Below, piece after piece: positions 24,832-36,345 of a DNA stretch of 41,319 bases. This DNA is from Gammaproteobacteria bacterium. GTDB taxonomy: Bacteria; Pseudomonadota; Gammaproteobacteria; Acidiferrobacterales; Sulfurifustaceae. Each line of letters begins with the position of its first letter. The first letter of the stretch is position 1. The translations under genes and the position numbers were made by a program. The DNA lies in the NCBI GenBank assembly GCA_004298065.1, contig SCRL01000021.1:1-41319 (forward strand), given 5' to 3'. The notes under the pieces are model-generated. The model was not told the origin of the DNA. It saw nothing but the letters and a program-made list of their open reading frames with translations, and did no database searches.

Positions 24832-25047
24832 ATGAAGAAATTTCTTGTAGGTCTGGTCGTTGGCGCCATTCTGGCCTTCCCGCTGGGTATCAATTTCGGC
24901 AAGGATGTACCGCTGCTTAGCAATCCCTTTGCTGCCAAACCGGACATTTCCGAGCGCGTCAAGGAGCGCGCCAAGGAAACGCTCGAGGAGACCAAGGAGG
25001 CGATCCACGAGGCCACCAAGCCGGTGCAGGATAAGTTGAAGAAATAA
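24832..25047 (+). CDS. Small membrane-anchored helical protein of unknown function (71 residues)
   Basis: An ATG at 24832, with GGAG nine bases upstream, starts a 71-residue protein. An N-terminal hydrophobic segment (MKKFLVGLVVGAILAFPLGIN) acts as an uncleaved anchor or signal. A strongly charged amphipathic helix follows (ISERVKERAKETLEETKEA, then IHEATKPVQDKLKK). The pattern resembles small YtxH- or apolipoprotein-like envelope proteins, but I do not recognise a family. The frame is open far upstream, through the repeat region and antisense to the neighbouring gene, but only this part has natural protein character. A 14-base imperfect inverted repeat follows the stop codon. Confidence 0.7.
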   Translation: MKKFLVGLVVGAILAFPLGINFGKDVPLLSNPFAAKPDISERVKERAKETLEETKEAIHEATKPVQDKLKK

Positions 25048-25050
25048 GCG

Positions 25051-25101
25051 GTCAGATATCAGCCAAACCTTGTTCGTTTTTCTTGCGGGCTGATTGCTGA
25101 C
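25051..25101 (+). terminator. Imperfect inverted repeat after the small membrane protein gene
   Basis: GTCAGATATCAGCC (25051-25064) pairs with GGCTGATTGCTGAC (25088-25101) with two mismatches, four bases after the stop codon. The loop carries TTGTTCGTTTTTCTTGCG. It may act as a terminator or be a dispersed repeat of the CAGCTGAT type. The remaining bases to 25201 hold two imperfect copies of a roughly 28-base unit, at about 25163 and 25193, ending in GGACGCAAA. Confidence 0.4.
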
Positions 25102-25201
25102 AGCTGGTAGCTGCTGTTTACGACGCAGGAGTGCTACAGGAGAAGTGGTACAGGGAAGTACCGTTTACGGAGCTAAGGACGCAAAGTAGCGGTTACAGAG
25201 C

Positions 25202-26170
25202 CTAGGACGCAAAACTCGATTTGCCTTCGTCGTTGACGCAGATGCGGTTGCGACCGTTCTGTTTGGCGAGATACAGGCGTTTGTCGGCGATATTGAGCAG
25301 TTGATCGATCGTGTCCGCCGGGTCGGCACTGCGCGCGGCGATGCCGAGGCTGACCGTGATCGGCACGATCTTGCCTCCCAGGATGAAGCGTTCCTTCTCG
25401 ATCGCGACGCGCGCGCGTTCCGCCAGCACCGCGGTGCCGAGCAGGTTGGTGTCCGGCAGCAGCATCGCGAACTCCTCGCCGCCCATGCGTGCCACCATAT
25501 CCTCGGTGCGCGCCAGCGACTGCAGGATGTTCGCCACCGCTACCAGCGCCTCGTCGCCAGCCTGATGGCCGTGGGTGTCGTTGATCTTCTTGAAGAAGTC
25601 GATGTCGAGCAGCATCACCGACAGGTCACCGCTGTAGCGGCGTGCGCGCGCCAGCGCCTTGTTGCCGTTGTCGAAAAACGCGCGCCGGTTGCGCAGCTTG
25701 GTGAGCGGATCGGTCATCGCCTGCTCCGCGAGCTGGCGGCGCGATTCCTCGAGCTCGCGGATGGTGCGCGCGAGCTTGTAGTGCATGTTCACGCGCGCCT
25801 GCAGTTCGAGCTCGTCGATCGGCTTGGTGATGAAGTCGTTGGCGCCATTGAGGAACGCGAGGTTGCGGTCGACGTTGTCGTCCGCCGTGGTCATCACGAT
25901 CACAGGCAGGTTGCGCAGCCGCCCCTCGTCGCTCTTGCGGATCTTGACCAGCAGCTGGTGGCCGGTCATGTGCGGCATCTGGATGTCGGTGATGACGAGC
26001 TCGATGGCGGCGTTGCGGGTAAGCAGCTCCCAGGCCTCGGCCCCGTCCTTGGCGTGCAGGATGCGGTAGCTGCCCGAGAGATAGTTGCCCACGAGCGCGG
26101 CGGTCGTCTGGGAATCCTCGACCAGCAGAATCTGCGGGAAGCCTCCCGCCCGGGGCTGGGACGTAAACAT
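25202..26170 (-). CDS. Response regulator with diguanylate cyclase output (REC-GGDEF)
   Basis: From the ATG at 26170 the product has 322 residues. A receiver domain (about residues 10-130) has ILLVEDSQTTAALV, the phosphoacceptor aspartate in LVITDIQMPHMTG, and the lysine in NDFITKPIDELEL. A helical linker leads to a GGDEF domain with DPLTKLRNRRAF and the active-site motif GGEEF at residues 229-233. An inhibitory c-di-GMP site RxxD (RTED) lies five residues upstream of GGEEF. The protein should make c-di-GMP on phosphorylation and be feedback-inhibited. No cognate histidine kinase is nearby. It follows rmuC on the same strand after 87 bases and converges on the small membrane protein gene. Eighteen more upstream codons are open but look non-coding. 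Confidence 0.94.
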   Translation of the reverse strand: MFTSQPRAGGFPQILLVEDSQTTAALVGNYLSGSYRILHAKDGAEAWELLTRNAAIELVITDIQMPHMTGHQLLVKIRKSDEGRLRNLPVIVMTTADDNVDRNLAFLNGANDFITKPIDELELQARVNMHYKLARTIRELEESRRQLAEQAMTDPLTKLRNRRAFFDNGNKALARARRYSGDLSVMLLDIDFFKKINDTHGHQAGDEALVAVANILQSLARTEDMVARMGGEEFAMLLPDTNLLGTAVLAERARVAIEKERFILGGKIVPITVSLGIAARSADPADTIDQLLNIADKRLYLAKQNGRNRICVNDEGKSSFAS

Positions 26171-26257
26171 GATCTGGAAGCAGGCCGCCGTGGCTCGGTG
26201 TCTATTCTTAACAATCAGATGCAAGCAATATGCCAGACATGGCGCACAGGGCCGCCC

Positions 26258-27478
26258 CTAGCCCTGCGAAATCTCGCGCAGTCCTTTTTCCACCTGTTCC
26301 GGCGTCTCAAGTACGCGTCCGCCGCCCACGCCCATGTCGGTGAACTTGCGCGCCCCCGGGAGCACTTTGGCTTCGTAGGAGCCGATGGCCTTGTTGTAGT
26401 CGGTCACGGCCGTGCCCAGGGTTTTGCCGAGCTTGGCCAGGTGCTCGCTGAACACCGCGAGGCGGTTGTAGAGCTCCTCGCCGACATCGCGGATGCGTTG
26501 GGCGTTCTCGGCCAGTGCCTCCTGGCGCCAGCCGTAGGCCACGGCGCGCAGCAGCGCGACAAAACTTGTGGGCGTGGTGAGGATGACTTTTTGCGCCAGC
26601 GCGTCTTCGAGCAGCGTGCGGTCGACGTCGAGCGCCGCGGTGAGGAACTGGTCGCCGGGGATGAACAGCACCACGAAATCGGGCGCGTTCTTGAACTGAC
26701 TCCAGTAGGCCTTGGCCGACAGCTCGCGCACGCGCTCGCGCACTTTGCGCGCGTGGTGTTCGAGATGGCGCCGACGGGTCTCATCGTCGCCGGCCTCGAC
26801 GGCGCTTAAGTACGCATCGAGCGGCGTCTTCACGTCCACCACGATTTCGCGTCCACCCGGCATACGCACCACCATGTCGGGACGCATGCGGGCGTCGCCG
26901 GCGTCGGTGGTTTCCTGTTCGTAGAAGTCGCAATGCTCGACCATGCCGGCGAGCTCGGCCAGGCGCTTGAGCGTGAGCTCGCCCCACTGGCCGCGTACTT
27001 CGGGCCGACGCAGCGCCGCGACCAGGTTGCGCGTCTCGCCGTGGAGCTGTTGCTGGGTCTGGGCCATGGTCTCGAGATGTTTCGTGAGCGAGCCGTAGGC
27101 CTCCTGGCGCTCTTTCTCCATCAGCCGGATCTGCTGCTCGGTCTTGGCCAGCGCCTCCTGCAACGGCTTCACCAAACTCTCGATCGCCTTTTCCTTCTGG
27201 CCCAGGTCGGCATTGGCGAGCGTGTGGAACTGCTTGAGCGATTCATTGGCAAGCTGGAGGAATGACTCGCTGTTGGCCTTGAGCGCCTCCTGCGACAGCA
27301 TGGCGAAGGTTTTGTCGAGCTCGCCCAGTTTCGCCTGCGCATTGCGGCGTTCGAGCTCGAGCGTGGTTTCGAGCTCGGCGAGCCGGCGGCTGGCGCGCAG
27401 GCGCGCGATCAGCCAGCCGATCGCGCCCGCGACGATCGCGGTCAGCAGCAGGTACACCCAGAGAGTCGCGTTAGCCAT
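26258..27478 (-). CDS. rmuC: RmuC family DNA recombination-associated protein
   Basis: The 406-residue protein has an N-terminal membrane helix (LWVYLLLTAIVAGAIGWLIA) and a long coiled coil (about residues 30-150, rich in Glu, Lys and Gln). The PD-(D/E)XK-like RmuC core follows, with RGQWGELTLKRLAELAGM, PDMVVRMPGGREIVVDVKTP and FVVLFIPGDQFLTAALD. RmuC limits inversions at short inverted repeats and is thought to act as a nuclease or scaffold. The gene begins four bases after the mupP/gph stop codon and so ends the mtaD-ubiG-mupP-rmuC operon. Confidence 0.95.
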   Translation of the reverse strand: MANATLWVYLLLTAIVAGAIGWLIARLRASRRLAELETTLELERRNAQAKLGELDKTFAMLSQEALKANSESFLQLANESLKQFHTLANADLGQKEKAIESLVKPLQEALAKTEQQIRLMEKERQEAYGSLTKHLETMAQTQQQLHGETRNLVAALRRPEVRGQWGELTLKRLAELAGMVEHCDFYEQETTDAGDARMRPDMVVRMPGGREIVVDVKTPLDAYLSAVEAGDDETRRRHLEHHARKVRERVRELSAKAYWSQFKNAPDFVVLFIPGDQFLTAALDVDRTLLEDALAQKVILTTPTSFVALLRAVAYGWRQEALAENAQRIRDVGEELYNRLAVFSEHLAKLGKTLGTAVTDYNKAIGSYEAKVLPGARKFTDMGVGGGRVLETPEQVEKGLREISQG

Positions 27479-27481
27479 GCG

Positions 27482-28141
27482 TCATCCATGTGTCGCGCCG
27501 AGCCAGTCGAGCACCTCGCGCGGGGAGCGGATCAGGCCGTCCGCGCCCCAGCGTTCGGGCTGGTCTTCCTTACTAATGTATCCGAACAGCGCCACCAGCG
27601 TCTTCATGCCGGCGCGCCGGCCGGCCTCGATGTCACGCTCGGCGTCGCCGACGTAAAGGCATTGCGCCGGCTGGCTTCCGGCCTGGGTGCAGGCGAGCAG
27701 CATCGGCTCGGGATGCGGCTTGCGGTTGGTGGTGGTGTCGCCGCTGACGACGCTGGCCGGGGGCGAGGGCAGCGGCAGGCGCGCCACCAGCGGGTCGGTG
27801 AGGAACGCCGGCTTGTTGGTGACGATGCCCCAGTTCAGGCCACGTCGTGTCAGTTCCGCGAGCAGTTCGGTTATGCCGGGGAACATTTGCGTCTGCCGTA
27901 CGAGATTATCGGTGTAGAACGCGAGAAACCTCTGGCGCAGACGTTCGAGGTCCGCGTCCGCGACGTTTCCGAAGCCAAGCCGGATCAGCGCCGTGGCGCC
28001 ATGCGACACCACCGGGCGGATCGTTTCGTATGGCAGTGCGGGCTTGCCTTCCTCGGCGAGCAGCAGGTTGAGCACGTGCGCCAGGTCCGGCGCGGTATCG
28101 GCGAGCGTGCCGTCGAGGTCGAACAGGACGGTGCGGATCAT
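27482..28141 (-). CDS. mupP: HAD-family phosphatase, MupP / phosphoglycolate phosphatase type
   Basis: From the ATG at 28141 the product has 219 residues. HAD motifs are [13 protein letters not shown] (motif I), VTNKPAF (motif II), and KPHPEP and [17 protein letters not shown] (motifs III and IV). Sequence alone cannot separate phosphoglycolate phosphatase from MupP, the MurNAc-6-phosphate phosphatase of cell-wall recycling in Pseudomonas. I favour MupP because in Pseudomonas it is the gene next to ubiG and mtaD, exactly as here. The start overlaps the ubiG stop codon (ATGA), showing tight coupling. Confidence 0.82.
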   Translation of the reverse strand: MIRTVLFDLDGTLADTAPDLAHVLNLLLAEEGKPALPYETIRPVVSHGATALIRLGFGNVADADLERLRQRFLAFYTDNLVRQTQMFPGITELLAELTRRGLNWGIVTNKPAFLTDPLVARLPLPSPPASVVSGDTTTNRKPHPEPMLLACTQAGSQPAQCLYVGDAERDIEAGRRAGMKTLVALFGYISKEDQPERWGADGLIRSPREVLDWLGATHG

Positions 28142-28848
28142 TCCGTGCGCAGCGCGTGCACGAGGTAATTCACGTCCACGCCCAGGCCGAGCGAATAGTG
28201 GCGCGTGAGCGGGTTGTAGTGCATGCCGGTGTATTCGCGCACGTCGAGGCCGGCGTGGCGGCACATGCGCTCAAGCTCCGAGGGCTTGATGAATTTCAGG
28301 TATTCGTGCGTGCCGCGCGGCAGCAGATTGAGCACGTACTCCGCGCCGACGATGGCGAACAGGAATGATTTCGGGTTGCGGTTGATGGTGGAGAAAAATA
28401 CCTGGCCGCCCGGTTTCACCAGTTGCGCGCAAGCGGCGACGGTCGAGGCCGGCTCGGGCACGTGCTCCAGCATTTCGAGGCAGGTGACGACGTCGTAGGC
28501 GCCCGGCTGTTCGCGCGCCAGCTCTTCGGCGCTCACGCGCCGGTAGTCGACCTTCACGCCGGATTCCTTCTGATGCAGCTTCGCCACCGCGAGCGGCGCG
28601 TCGCCCAAATCGATGCCGGTGACTTCGGCGCCGAGCGCGGCCATGCTCTCGGCGAGGATGCCGCCGCCGCAGCCGACGTCGAGCACGCGCTTGTCCTTGA
28701 GCCCAACGCGGTCGTTGATCCACTTGAGCCGCAGCGGATTGATGTCGTGCAGCGGTTTGAACTCGGACTCGGCATCCCACCAGCGCGCGGCCAGCTTCTC
28801 GAACTTGGCGAGCTCAGCAGGATCAACGTTGTGCGTGATTTGGGCCAT
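28138..28848 (-). CDS. ubiG: Ubiquinone biosynthesis O-methyltransferase UbiG
   Basis: The 236-residue SAM-dependent methyltransferase carries out the two O-methylations of ubiquinone synthesis. The SAM-binding glycine-rich motif is [16 protein letters not shown], followed by [14 protein letters not shown]. The UbiG-specific stretches [25 protein letters not shown] at the N-terminus and the [16 protein letters not shown] region are present. It begins 20 bases after the mtaD stop codon and overlaps mupP by four bases, so it is an internal gene of the operon. Ubiquinone is expected for Gammaproteobacteria. Confidence 0.97.
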   Translation of the reverse strand: MAQITHNVDPAELAKFEKLAARWWDAESEFKPLHDINPLRLKWINDRVGLKDKRVLDVGCGGGILAESMAALGAEVTGIDLGDAPLAVAKLHQKESGVKVDYRRVSAEELAREQPGAYDVVTCLEMLEHVPEPASTVAACAQLVKPGGQVFFSTINRNPKSFLFAIVGAEYVLNLLPRGTHEYLKFIKPSELERMCRHAGLDVREYTGMHYNPLTRHYSLGLGVDVNYLVHALRTE

Positions 28849-28868
28849 GACAGCGGGAACGGCGGCGT

Positions 28869-30194
28869 TTAGCCGTGGTTGGCTGCGAAAATCTTATCAC
28901 GCCATTCCTGCGCCTTGCGGCGGATGGCGTTCTCGTCCAGCGTCGTGAGTTGGCGGTCGGCGAGCAGGCGTTTGCCGGCGACCCAGACGTCCGTGACCTG
29001 CTCGCGCGTGGCGCTGTAGACGATCTGCGAGATGGGGTCGTATACCGGCTGGGTCGAAAGATCGGAGAGATCGATGGCGGTGACATCCGCCGCCTTGCCC
29101 GGTATGAGCGAACCGAACTCGGCGTCGCGTCCAAGCGCCTTGGCGCCATGGAGTGTCGCCAGGCGCAGCGCGGTATGCGCCGGCACGGCGGTCGGGTCGA
29201 GGCTGGCGCCCTTGGCGAGCAACGCCGCGGTGCGCAGCTCGCCCAGCATGTCGAGATCGTTGTTGCTCGCGGCGCCGTCGGTGCCGAGCGCCACGTTCAC
29301 GCCGGCCGCAAGCAGCTTCGGCACCGGACACACGCCGCTGCCGAGCTTCAGGTTCGATTCCGGACAGTGAACGACATTGACGTTCGCCTGCGCGAGCGCG
29401 GCGAACTCGCCATCTATTAATTGGGTCATGTGCACCGCGAGCAGGCGCGGCGACATCAGTCCGAGACCGGACAGGCGTTCGAGCGGGCGCTTGCCGCTCG
29501 CGGTCTGCGCCTGTTCGACCTCGTGCGCGGTTTCGTGCACGTGCATGTGCACCGGAATGTCGAGCTCGTCGGCGTACATGCGCACCTTTTCGAGACCGGC
29601 GTCGGCGACGGTGTAGGGCGCGTGCGGAGCGAAGGCGGTGGTGACGAGCCCGTCGTGCTTGAGATCGTCGTGCAGCTGCAGGCCCTTGTGCAGGTATTCC
29701 TGTGGAGTCGCCGCCCAGGCGCTCGGGAAATCGATCAGGATCAGGCCGACGCAGGCGCGCATGCCGGCCGCCTGCGCCGCGCGCGCCGTGGCGTCCGGAA
29801 AGAAATACATATCGTTGAAGCAGGTGGTGCCGGACTTCAACATTTCGGCCATGGCGAGCTCGGTGCCGTCGCGCACGAACTCGGGGCTGACCCATTTCCC
29901 TTCTGCCGGCCAAATATGGTGGTTGAGCCAATCCATGAGCGGCAGGTCGTCGGCCAGGCCGCGGAACAGGCTCATGGCGGCATGGGTATGGGCGTTCACC
30001 AGCCCCGGGATGAGCGCATGTTCGGACAGGTTGATCGTTTCGTTGGCCCGATACCGTGCGGTGGCCTCACGGCTGTCGATAATGGCGACGATGCGTCCCT
30101 TGTCGATGGCGAGCGCGTGATGTTCGAGCACGCGATGGTCCGGTTCGACCGGGATAATCCAGCGCGCGTGGATGAGCGTGTCGATGGGCTGCAT
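28869..30194 (-). CDS. mtaD: 5-methylthioadenosine / S-adenosylhomocysteine deaminase (TRZ/ATZ amidohydrolase family)
   Basis: From the ATG at 30194 the product has 441 residues. It carries metal-ligand motifs of the amidohydrolase superfamily: [13 protein letters not shown] near residue 60, [22 protein letters not shown], and [14 protein letters not shown] near residue 300. In Pseudomonas the homologue in this same position deaminates methylthioadenosine to methylthioinosine. The divergent mtnA gene fits a connected role in methylthio-nucleoside salvage. The frame is open for 68 further codons upstream, but these run antisense into mtnA and are not genuine. There is no Shine-Dalgarno sequence, and the likely -10 box lies so close that the transcript may have almost no leader. 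Confidence 0.9.
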   Translation of the reverse strand: MQPIDTLIHARWIIPVEPDHRVLEHHALAIDKGRIVAIIDSREATARYRANETINLSEHALIPGLVNAHTHAAMSLFRGLADDLPLMDWLNHHIWPAEGKWVSPEFVRDGTELAMAEMLKSGTTCFNDMYFFPDATARAAQAAGMRACVGLILIDFPSAWAATPQEYLHKGLQLHDDLKHDGLVTTAFAPHAPYTVADAGLEKVRMYADELDIPVHMHVHETAHEVEQAQTASGKRPLERLSGLGLMSPRLLAVHMTQLIDGEFAALAQANVNVVHCPESNLKLGSGVCPVPKLLAAGVNVALGTDGAASNNDLDMLGELRTAALLAKGASLDPTAVPAHTALRLATLHGAKALGRDAEFGSLIPGKAADVTAIDLSDLSTQPVYDPISQIVYSATREQVTDVWVAGKRLLADRQLTTLDENAIRRKAQEWRDKIFAANHG

Positions 30195-30205
30195 AAAGTG
30201 CGGGC

Positions 30206-30235
30206 AGTATACCTTAGAGGTTCGTGCGGTATACT
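30206..30235. promoter_or_regulatory. Mirror-symmetric divergent promoter between mtaD and mtnA
   Basis: AGTATACC (30206-30213) and GGTATACT (30228-30235) form a perfect 8-base inverted repeat. Each contains a TATACT -10-like hexamer pointing to its own gene. The hexamers end only 7 bases before the mtnA ATG and about 11 bases before the mtaD ATG, and neither gene has a Shine-Dalgarno sequence, so both mRNAs may be leaderless or nearly so. The same palindrome could alternatively be an operator. Confidence 0.5.
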
Positions 30236-30242
30236 TCCGCGC

Positions 30243-31307
30243 ATGTCCACGCCGGAACCCAACGCCATCGCCTACGACCGTGTGCGCGCGGTCGAGTGGG
30301 AGGACGGGCGCCTGAAACTCATGGACCAGCGCCTGCTGCCGGCGCGGCTCGAATACCTTTATTTCGACAATCTCCCCGACGCCGCGCGCGCGATCCACGA
30401 CATGGTGGTGCGTGGCGCCCCGGCCATCGGCATCACCGCGGCCTATGCCGTGGTGCTCGCGGCGCGCGACCGCTACCGCGCCAACCCCCGCGACTGGCGC
30501 GCCGACATCGAACCCGATCTGGAACGGCTGGCTTCAGCCCGTCCCACCGCGGTCAATCTGCGCTGGGCGGTGGAGCGCATGCGTGCGCTCATCAAGGCAC
30601 TGCCGGACGGAGATCCTCTCCCGCGGCTGCTGGCCGAAGCCAAACACATCCATGCCGAAGACATCGCCGCCAACCGTCGCATGGGCGAGTTGGGCGCGGC
30701 GCTGATCGGCGCCGGCAGCGGGGTGCTAACCCATTGCAATGCAGGCGCCTTGGCCACCGGCGGCTACGGCACGGCGCTCGGCGTGGTACGCGCCGGTGTC
30801 GCGGCCAAACGTATTAAAGAAGTCTTCGCCGACGAAACCCGTCCCTGGCTCCAGGGCGCGCGCCTCACTGCCTGGGAGCTGCTGCAGGACGGTATCCCGG
30901 TGACGCTGCTTTCCGACGGCGCCGCCACCTGGCTCATGAAGCAGGGAAGGGTGCAGTGGGTGATCGTCGGCGCCGACCGCATCGCTGCCAACGGCGATAC
31001 CGCCAACAAGATCGGCACCTACATGACCGCGGTGGCGGCGCGTCACCACGGCGTGAAGTTCATGGTCGCAGCGCCGACCAGCACCATTGATATGAACACC
31101 CCCGACGGCAACGCCATCCCCATCGAAACCCGGGCCGAAACCGAAGTCCTGACCGCCGGTGGTACCCGCACCGCGGCCGAAGGCGCGCGCGCCTGGAACC
31201 CGGTATTCGACGTCACCCCCGCCGAGCTCATTGACGCCATCGTCACCGAGAAGGGCGTCGTCGAGCAGCCCACGCGCGCCAAGATGGTCGCGCTGATGGG
31301 CTCCTAA
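30243..31307 (+). CDS. mtnA: Methylthioribose-1-phosphate isomerase MtnA (eIF2B-like)
   Basis: The 354-residue protein isomerises methylthioribose-1-phosphate to methylthioribulose-1-phosphate in methionine salvage. Family residues are visible: [15 protein letters not shown], the active-site cysteine in [19 protein letters not shown], the active-site aspartate in [19 protein letters not shown], and the C-terminal [20 protein letters not shown]. The ATG at 30243 is the conserved start (MSTPEPN...VRAVEW), although the frame is open upstream. It is divergent from mtaD and upstream of gyrA, as in Pseudomonas. Methylthioinosine phosphorylase, which would connect the two pathway enzymes, is not in the window. 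Confidence 0.96.
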   Translation: MSTPEPNAIAYDRVRAVEWEDGRLKLMDQRLLPARLEYLYFDNLPDAARAIHDMVVRGAPAIGITAAYAVVLAARDRYRANPRDWRADIEPDLERLASARPTAVNLRWAVERMRALIKALPDGDPLPRLLAEAKHIHAEDIAANRRMGELGAALIGAGSGVLTHCNAGALATGGYGTALGVVRAGVAAKRIKEVFADETRPWLQGARLTAWELLQDGIPVTLLSDGAATWLMKQGRVQWVIVGADRIAANGDTANKIGTYMTAVAARHHGVKFMVAAPTSTIDMNTPDGNAIPIETRAETEVLTAGGTRTAAEGARAWNPVFDVTPAELIDAIVTEKGVVEQPTRAKMVALMGS

Positions 31308-31344
31308 CTGTCTAATTTTTAAGTCCGTTTCCGGCTGTTTCCGG

Positions 31345-31363
31345 CCTGCATTTCGGATGCAGG
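31345..31363 (+). terminator. Hairpin downstream of mtnA
   Basis: CCTGCAT-TTCGG-ATGCAGG is a perfect 7-base-pair stem with a stable UUCG-like loop, 38 bases after the mtnA stop codon and upstream of the likely gyrA promoter. There is no T run after it, so termination is possible but not certain. Confidence 0.45.
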
Positions 31364-31377
31364 TGAGGGTCTCTCCA

Positions 31378-31386
31378 TGCTAGAAT
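31378..31386 (+). promoter_or_regulatory. Extended -10 promoter for gyrA
   Basis: TGCTAGAAT is a good extended -10 motif (TGn followed by a near-consensus hexamer). It lies about 80 bases upstream of the gyrA ATG. No -35 consensus is seen, which extended -10 promoters tolerate. The stretch from about 31417 to 31450 is strikingly AT-rich for this chromosome (TTAATAATTATTTTTCAATAA), in keeping with the easily melted control region of a supercoiling-sensitive gene. That link is inference. Confidence 0.45.
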
Positions 31387-31467
31387 TCCGCCTTTCCCGG
31401 GATGCCGTGGCACGTCATTTAATAATTATTTTTCAATAACTTACATAGCATTCACGCCCGCCTGAGC

Positions 31468-34014
<2,547 letters not shown>

Positions 34015-34061
34015 AGCGAGTGGTTTCGGAATTCTAATTTGAGTCAAAGGTAACAACGTCA

Positions 34062-35147
34062 ATGGCAAGAGTATTCAACTTCAGTGCCGGTCCGGCGGTG
34101 CTTCCGGAAGAGGTGTTGAACCGGGCGCGCGAGGAAATGCTCGACTGGCACGGCAGCGGCATGTCGGTAATGGAGATGAGCCATCGCGGCAAGGAGTTCA
34201 TCGCCATCGCCGAGAAGGCCGAAGCCGACCTGCGCGAGCTGATGCAGATTCCGGCGAACTACAAGGTGCTGTTCCTGCAGGGCGGCGCCTCGGCGCAGTT
34301 CGCGATGGTGCCGCTGAATCTGCTGCGCGGCAAGAAATCCGCCGACTACATCAACACCGGCGAGTGGTCGAAGAAGGCGATCAAGGAAGCGAAAAAATTC
34401 GGCGGTGTGAACGTGGCCGCGACTTCGGAGGCGACGAGCTTCACCACCGTGCCGCCGCAGGCGACGTGGAAGCTCGACCCGGATGCGGCTTATCTGCACT
34501 ACACGCCGAACGAGACCATCGGCGGTCTCGAGTTCAACTTCGTGCCGGCGACCGGCAACGTGCCGCTCGTGGCCGATCTGTCCTCGACCATCCTGTCGCG
34601 CCCGGTCGACGTCACCAAGTACGGCCTGATTTACGCCGGCGCGCAGAAGAACATCGGCCCCGCGGGGCTCACGATCGTCATCGTGCGCGAAGATCTGCTC
34701 GGCGGCGCCGCGGCCGGCACGCCGTCGATGTTCGACTACAAGATTCACGCCGACAACGGCTCGATGTACAACACGCCGCCGACCTACGCGTGGTACATCG
34801 CCGGGCTCGTGTTTGAATGGCTCAAGGCCAAGGGCGGGCTCCAGGGCATGGCCGCCATCAACGAGCGTAAAGCGCGCAAGCTCTACGACTACATCGACTC
34901 GACCGGCGGCTTTTACAAGAACCCGGTGGAGAAGGCGAGCCGCTCGTGGATGAACGTGCCGTTCACCCTCAAGGACGCGGCGCTCGACGAGGAATTCCTC
35001 AAGGGCACGAAGGGGGCTGGCCTGGTGCAGCTCAAGGGCCACCGCTCGGTCGGCGGCATGCGCGCGAGCATCTACAACGCCATGCCCGAGGCCGGGATCG
35101 ACGCGCTCGTCACTTACATGAAAGACTTCCTGCAGAAGAAGGGTTAA
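34062..35147 (+). CDS. serC: Phosphoserine aminotransferase SerC
   Basis: The 361-residue PLP enzyme makes 3-phosphoserine and also acts in pyridoxine synthesis. The family start [16 protein letters not shown], the phosphate-binding [17 protein letters not shown], and the PLP lysine in [14 protein letters not shown] (near residue 196) are all present, with normal length. AAAGGT precedes the ATG at 34062 at workable spacing. It is the first gene of the serine/aromatic part of the cluster, with only a three-base gap to serA. Confidence 0.98.
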   Translation: MARVFNFSAGPAVLPEEVLNRAREEMLDWHGSGMSVMEMSHRGKEFIAIAEKAEADLRELMQIPANYKVLFLQGGASAQFAMVPLNLLRGKKSADYINTGEWSKKAIKEAKKFGGVNVAATSEATSFTTVPPQATWKLDPDAAYLHYTPNETIGGLEFNFVPATGNVPLVADLSSTILSRPVDVTKYGLIYAGAQKNIGPAGLTIVIVREDLLGGAAAGTPSMFDYKIHADNGSMYNTPPTYAWYIAGLVFEWLKAKGGLQGMAAINERKARKLYDYIDSTGGFYKNPVEKASRSWMNVPFTLKDAALDEEFLKGTKGAGLVQLKGHRSVGGMRASIYNAMPEAGIDALVTYMKDFLQKKG

Positions 35148-35150
35148 GCC

Positions 35151-36338
35151 GTGTACAACATTCTGACACTCAACAACATCTCGTCGCTCGGGCTCGCGCG
35201 CCTGCCGAAGGAGCATTACCGCGTGGGCGCCGACATCAAGGACCCGGACGCGATCCTGGTGCGCTCGGCCAAGATGCACGACATGGAGCTTCCGAAGACG
35301 CTCAAGGCCGTGGGTCGCGCCGGCGCCGGCGTGAACAACATCCCGGTGCCCAGGATGAGCGCGCTCGGCATCCCGGTGTTCAACGCCCCCGGAGCGAACG
35401 CCAACGCGGTGAAGGAGCTGGTTATCGCCGGACTCGTGCTCGGCTGCCGGCATATCTGCGAGGCTTGGGACTTCGCCCGCGGCCTGACCGGCACGGACGA
35501 GGAAATTCACAAGGCGGTTGAGGCGGGCAAGAAGCAGTTCGGCGGTTTCGAGCTGCCGGGGCGCACGCTCGGCGTCATCGGTCTCGGCGCCATCGGCCGC
35601 AACGTGGCCAACGCCGGCGTGACGCTCGGCATGAACGTGATCGGTTTCGATCCCGGACTGACCGTCGAGGGGGCTTGGCAGCTGTCCTCGAACGTGCAGA
35701 AGGCGCGCTCGGTAGACGACGTGCTGGCGCGCGCGGATTTCGTCACCTTCCACGTTCCGCTTAACGACAAGACCCGCGGCCTGATCAACGCCGAGCGCCT
35801 CAAGCACATGAAGCAGGGCGTCGTGATCCTCAACTTCGCGCGCGAAGGCATCGTGGACGACAAGGCCGTGAGCGAGGCGATCAAGGCGAAGAAGGTCTAT
35901 GCCTACGTGTGCGACTTCCCGAGCAACCTGCTCAAGAACCATCCGCACGTGATCACGCTGCCGCACCTCGGTGCCTCGACGCAGGAGGCCGAGGAGAACT
36001 GCGCCATCATGGTGGCGGAGCAGGTGCGCGACTTCCTCGAGAACGGCAATATCCGCAACAGCGTGAACTTTCCCGAGGTGATCGTGTCGCGCGGCAGCGA
36101 CCATCGCATCGTGGTGGCGAACGCCAACGTGCCGAACATGCTCGGCCAGATTTCCGAGGCCTTCGGCGAGGCGAGCGTGAACATCCACGACATGGTGAAC
36201 ATGTCGCGCGGCGATCTCGCCTACACCGTGGCGGACCTCGACAGCCCGGCGCCGGAAACCGTGCTCAACCGCCTGCGCGGCATCCAGGGCGTGCTCATGG
36301 CGCGCGTGGTGCCGCCCCCGCCGCCGTCCCCGATCTGA
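35151..36338 (+). CDS. serA: D-3-phosphoglycerate dehydrogenase SerA with C-terminal ACT domain
   Basis: The 395-residue enzyme oxidises 3-phosphoglycerate, the first step of serine synthesis, supplying the substrate of SerC. The NAD-binding motif LGVIGLGAIGRNVAN is near residue 142. Active-site stretches are NFAREGIVDD and LPHLGASTQEAEENCA. Residues about 318-386 form an ACT domain (HRIVVANANVPNMLGQI), where serine feedback may act. It starts with GTG three bases after the serC stop codon, which supports coupling. The C-terminus ends in five consecutive prolines (VVPPPPPSPI), an unusual tail likely to need EF-P for translation. In Pseudomonas serC is followed directly by pheA, so serA is an addition in this order. 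Confidence 0.95.
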   Translation: MYNILTLNNISSLGLARLPKEHYRVGADIKDPDAILVRSAKMHDMELPKTLKAVGRAGAGVNNIPVPRMSALGIPVFNAPGANANAVKELVIAGLVLGCRHICEAWDFARGLTGTDEEIHKAVEAGKKQFGGFELPGRTLGVIGLGAIGRNVANAGVTLGMNVIGFDPGLTVEGAWQLSSNVQKARSVDDVLARADFVTFHVPLNDKTRGLINAERLKHMKQGVVILNFAREGIVDDKAVSEAIKAKKVYAYVCDFPSNLLKNHPHVITLPHLGASTQEAEENCAIMVAEQVRDFLENGNIRNSVNFPEVIVSRGSDHRIVVANANVPNMLGQISEAFGEASVNIHDMVNMSRGDLAYTVADLDSPAPETVLNRLRGIQGVLMARVVPPPPPSPI

Positions 36339-36345
36339 GGAGCGC

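Noticed and set aside
24574-25200. CRISPR array
   Set aside because: Only two or three irregularly spaced copies, with hairpins and related sequence between them in place of unique spacers of constant length, and no cas genes.
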